Assembly: GCA_910586275.1 (NCBI GenBank)
Contig: CAJUIM010000012.1
Span: forward strand, 1-42,122
From: an uncultured Lachnospiraceae bacterium
Lineage (GTDB): Bacteria > Bacillota > Clostridia > Lachnospirales > Lachnospiraceae
Length of the DNA: 42,122 bases
Direction of reading: 5' to 3'
Shown here in pieces: positions 41,053 to 42,122 of this stretch; the first letter of the stretch is position 1; the number at the start of each line of letters is the position of its first letter. The notes beneath the pieces are model-generated. The model was given only the letters and a program-made list of their open reading frames with translations. It was not told the origin of the DNA and did not search any database. Both the position numbers and the translations under genes were made by a program.

Positions 41053-41841
41053 TTACCGGATTTCTATCCGGAAAAGTCTTTCCGTATTTTTCCTTGCATT
41101 CTCTGTCAACACATCCTCCGTCACTTTCATGTATTTGGCCAAATCTTTCACCACATATTTCACATTCTGAGGCAGATTCGTCCGGTTCAGGCCGGGGACA
41201 TTCTTAGGCACCAGATACGGCGCATCCGTTTCCACCAGAATCCTGTCCAAAGGAATGGCCGATACTGCCTCCCGCAGTTCCTTCCCGCGTCGGTCATCAC
41301 AGATCCATCCCGTAATGCCTATGAAAAACCCCATGGACAAATACTGCTCCAAAACAGCCCTGTCGCCCGTAAAGCAATGAACCACCGATTTTTTACAGAT
41401 ATCCGGATGACGCTTAAACCTTTTCGCAAAATCCGCTGACGCGCTCCGCTCATGGAGAAACAATGGCTTATCCAGCTTTTCCGCTAAGGCAATATGCTTT
41501 TCCAAGCACCTGATCTGGCTTTCCTTGGAAGAAAACATTCTGTCATAGTCCAGCCCGCACTCTCCCACAGCAACTATTTTCTTATTCCCGGATATGATCC
41601 GCTCTATCAGGTCAAAATCCTCCTGCCGCGCACGGTCGGCATTGTGAGGATGAATTCCTGCCGTGCCAAAAACTTCATGTTCCTTTACAAAGTCATTGAT
41701 TCTGAGATTTTCTTTCCTGTCGGTCCCCGTCAGTATACAGCAGACCCCTTCTTTGCCGGCATCGGCCACAATCTTCTCCGGCTCCGGAAATTGCTTACAG
41801 AAAAGATTCACCCCGATATCGTAATATTTCACATAGTCCAT
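41053..41841 (-). CDS. TatD-family metal-dependent hydrolase
   Basis: The 262-residue TIM-barrel hydrolase is related to TatD deoxyribonucleases. Metal ligands visible are Glu94 (GECGLDYDR), His130 (FLHER), His155 (VVHCFTG) and Asp206 (ETDAPYL). The usual first-strand H-x-H is replaced by DIGVNLFCKQF, the form found in eukaryotic TATDN1-type proteins. GGGACAGGAGGGAGAG precedes the ATG. DNA-exonuclease activity is known for family members; the substrate here is unproven. Upstream lies a half-copy of the palindromic element. Confidence 0.9.
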   Translation of the reverse strand: MDYVKYYDIGVNLFCKQFPEPEKIVADAGKEGVCCILTGTDRKENLRINDFVKEHEVFGTAGIHPHNADRARQEDFDLIERIISGNKKIVAVGECGLDYDRMFSSKESQIRCLEKHIALAEKLDKPLFLHERSASADFAKRFKRHPDICKKSVVHCFTGDRAVLEQYLSMGFFIGITGWICDDRRGKELREAVSAIPLDRILVETDAPYLVPKNVPGLNRTNLPQNVKYVVKDLAKYMKVTEDVLTENARKNTERLFRIEIR

Positions 41842-41920
41842 AGCCCTCTCTCCCTCCTGTCCCCAAAGCGTACCTGAAAATTATCTCTGTAAACTGCTGC
41901 CGTATGCCATGTATCCGCCT

Positions 41921-41993
41921 TGCCGGCGTTTTTCGAAGGTCCGAGTGAAAACATCGTTCCTGACGCAGGCTGTGGCTTGAGTTAATGACATTG
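41921..41993 (-). repeat. Palindromic intergenic element, type 1, half copy (minus orientation)
   Basis: Read on the minus strand it starts CAATGTCATTAACTCAAGCC and ends AAAAACGCCGGC, that is the left arm and the start of the core. Its arm (GTCAGGAACGATGTTTTCAC) is almost identical to the neighbour at 42063 but unlike other copies. It faces that copy, 69 bases apart. Confidence 0.85.
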
Positions 41994-42062
41994 GGCAAAT
42001 TCTATGATTCATTGTACCATAGATCAGACGATTTGTGCACATATGAAAAGCAGCCGGACTAT

Positions 42063-42122
42063 CAATGTCATTAACTTAAGCCGCAGCCCGCATCAGGAAC
42101 GATGTTTTTCACTCGGACCTTC
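42063..42122 (+). repeat. Palindromic intergenic element, type 1, cut by the window end
   Basis: CAATGTCATTAACTTAAGCC begins the left arm, which continues to ACTCGGACCTTC at the last base. The core and right arm lie outside the window. It is divergent to the half copy at 41921. Confidence 0.8.

Noticed and set aside
41795..41998. 67-codon minus-strand frame upstream of TatD
   Set aside because: It is a translation of the palindromic half element and overlaps the TatD start.

Overview
The window looks like chromosomal DNA from a Gram-positive Clostridia bacterium, most likely of the Lachnospiraceae. The reasons are strong GGAGG-type ribosome binding sites before most genes, intermediate GC content, and a gene set typical of that group (DUF5721, Mbeg1-like DUF2974, DUF1848, DegV, a YerC/YecD TrpR-like protein, CsoR, an HMA-less zinc/cadmium ATPase). 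No tRNA, rRNA, CRISPR array, complete insertion sequence or prophage was seen. The genus is not resolved.

Layout. 1-6.6 kb: a class I glutamine amidotransferase (plus strand) faces a five-gene minus-strand run: hypothetical, trkA, trkH, nucleoid-associated protein, Mbeg1-like hydrolase. 6.8-12.1 kb: an AGCS amino-acid/sodium symporter converges on a phosphate-type block, Na/Pi cotransporter-PhoU fusion followed by a PhoB/PhoR-like two-component pair, with a candidate PhoP box upstream. 12.4-16.8 kb: beta-carbonic anhydrase, the TrpR-like YerC/YecD protein, two divergent XRE regulators around a palindromic operator, an unknown 406-residue protein and a DUF1905 protein. 16.8-27 kb: a repeat-rich leader, an orphan KdpD/KdpE-like pair without kdpFABC, then metal homeostasis: csoR with its operator, a copper ATPase carrying a fused CopZ-like domain, DUF1848, and an ArsR/HMA/Zn-Cd-ATPase operon with operator. 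27-33 kb: half-size EamA transporter, DUF1801 protein, a tandem-domain hemerythrin and a large hybrid sensor kinase. 33-42 kb: GNAT acetyltransferase, divergent argC and argG with candidate ARG boxes, DUF1294, a LacI regulator, a HipA-like kinase with a small partner gene, DegV, DUF5721 and a TatD-family hydrolase.

The most unusual feature is a dispersed family of intergenic palindromic elements, about ten copies or fragments in 42 kb. Complete copies have a conserved core of about 100 nt: a GGAC/GTCC closing helix, a long hairpin built on AAACGC/GCGTTT and CGGYACTTAG/CTTAGTACCG, and a small GNRA-type tetraloop hairpin. Long complementary arms enclose it. Two copies (16905-17004 and 17573-17672) have nearly identical cores, but their arms differ in sequence and have changed in a compensatory way. 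This suggests the folded three-way junction, as RNA or as extruded DNA, is what is preserved. I do not recognise the family. Other points worth a second look are the internal ribosome binding site before the CopZ-like domain of copA, a matching His-to-Gln change in both hemerythrin domains, and the HipA-like kinase pair.
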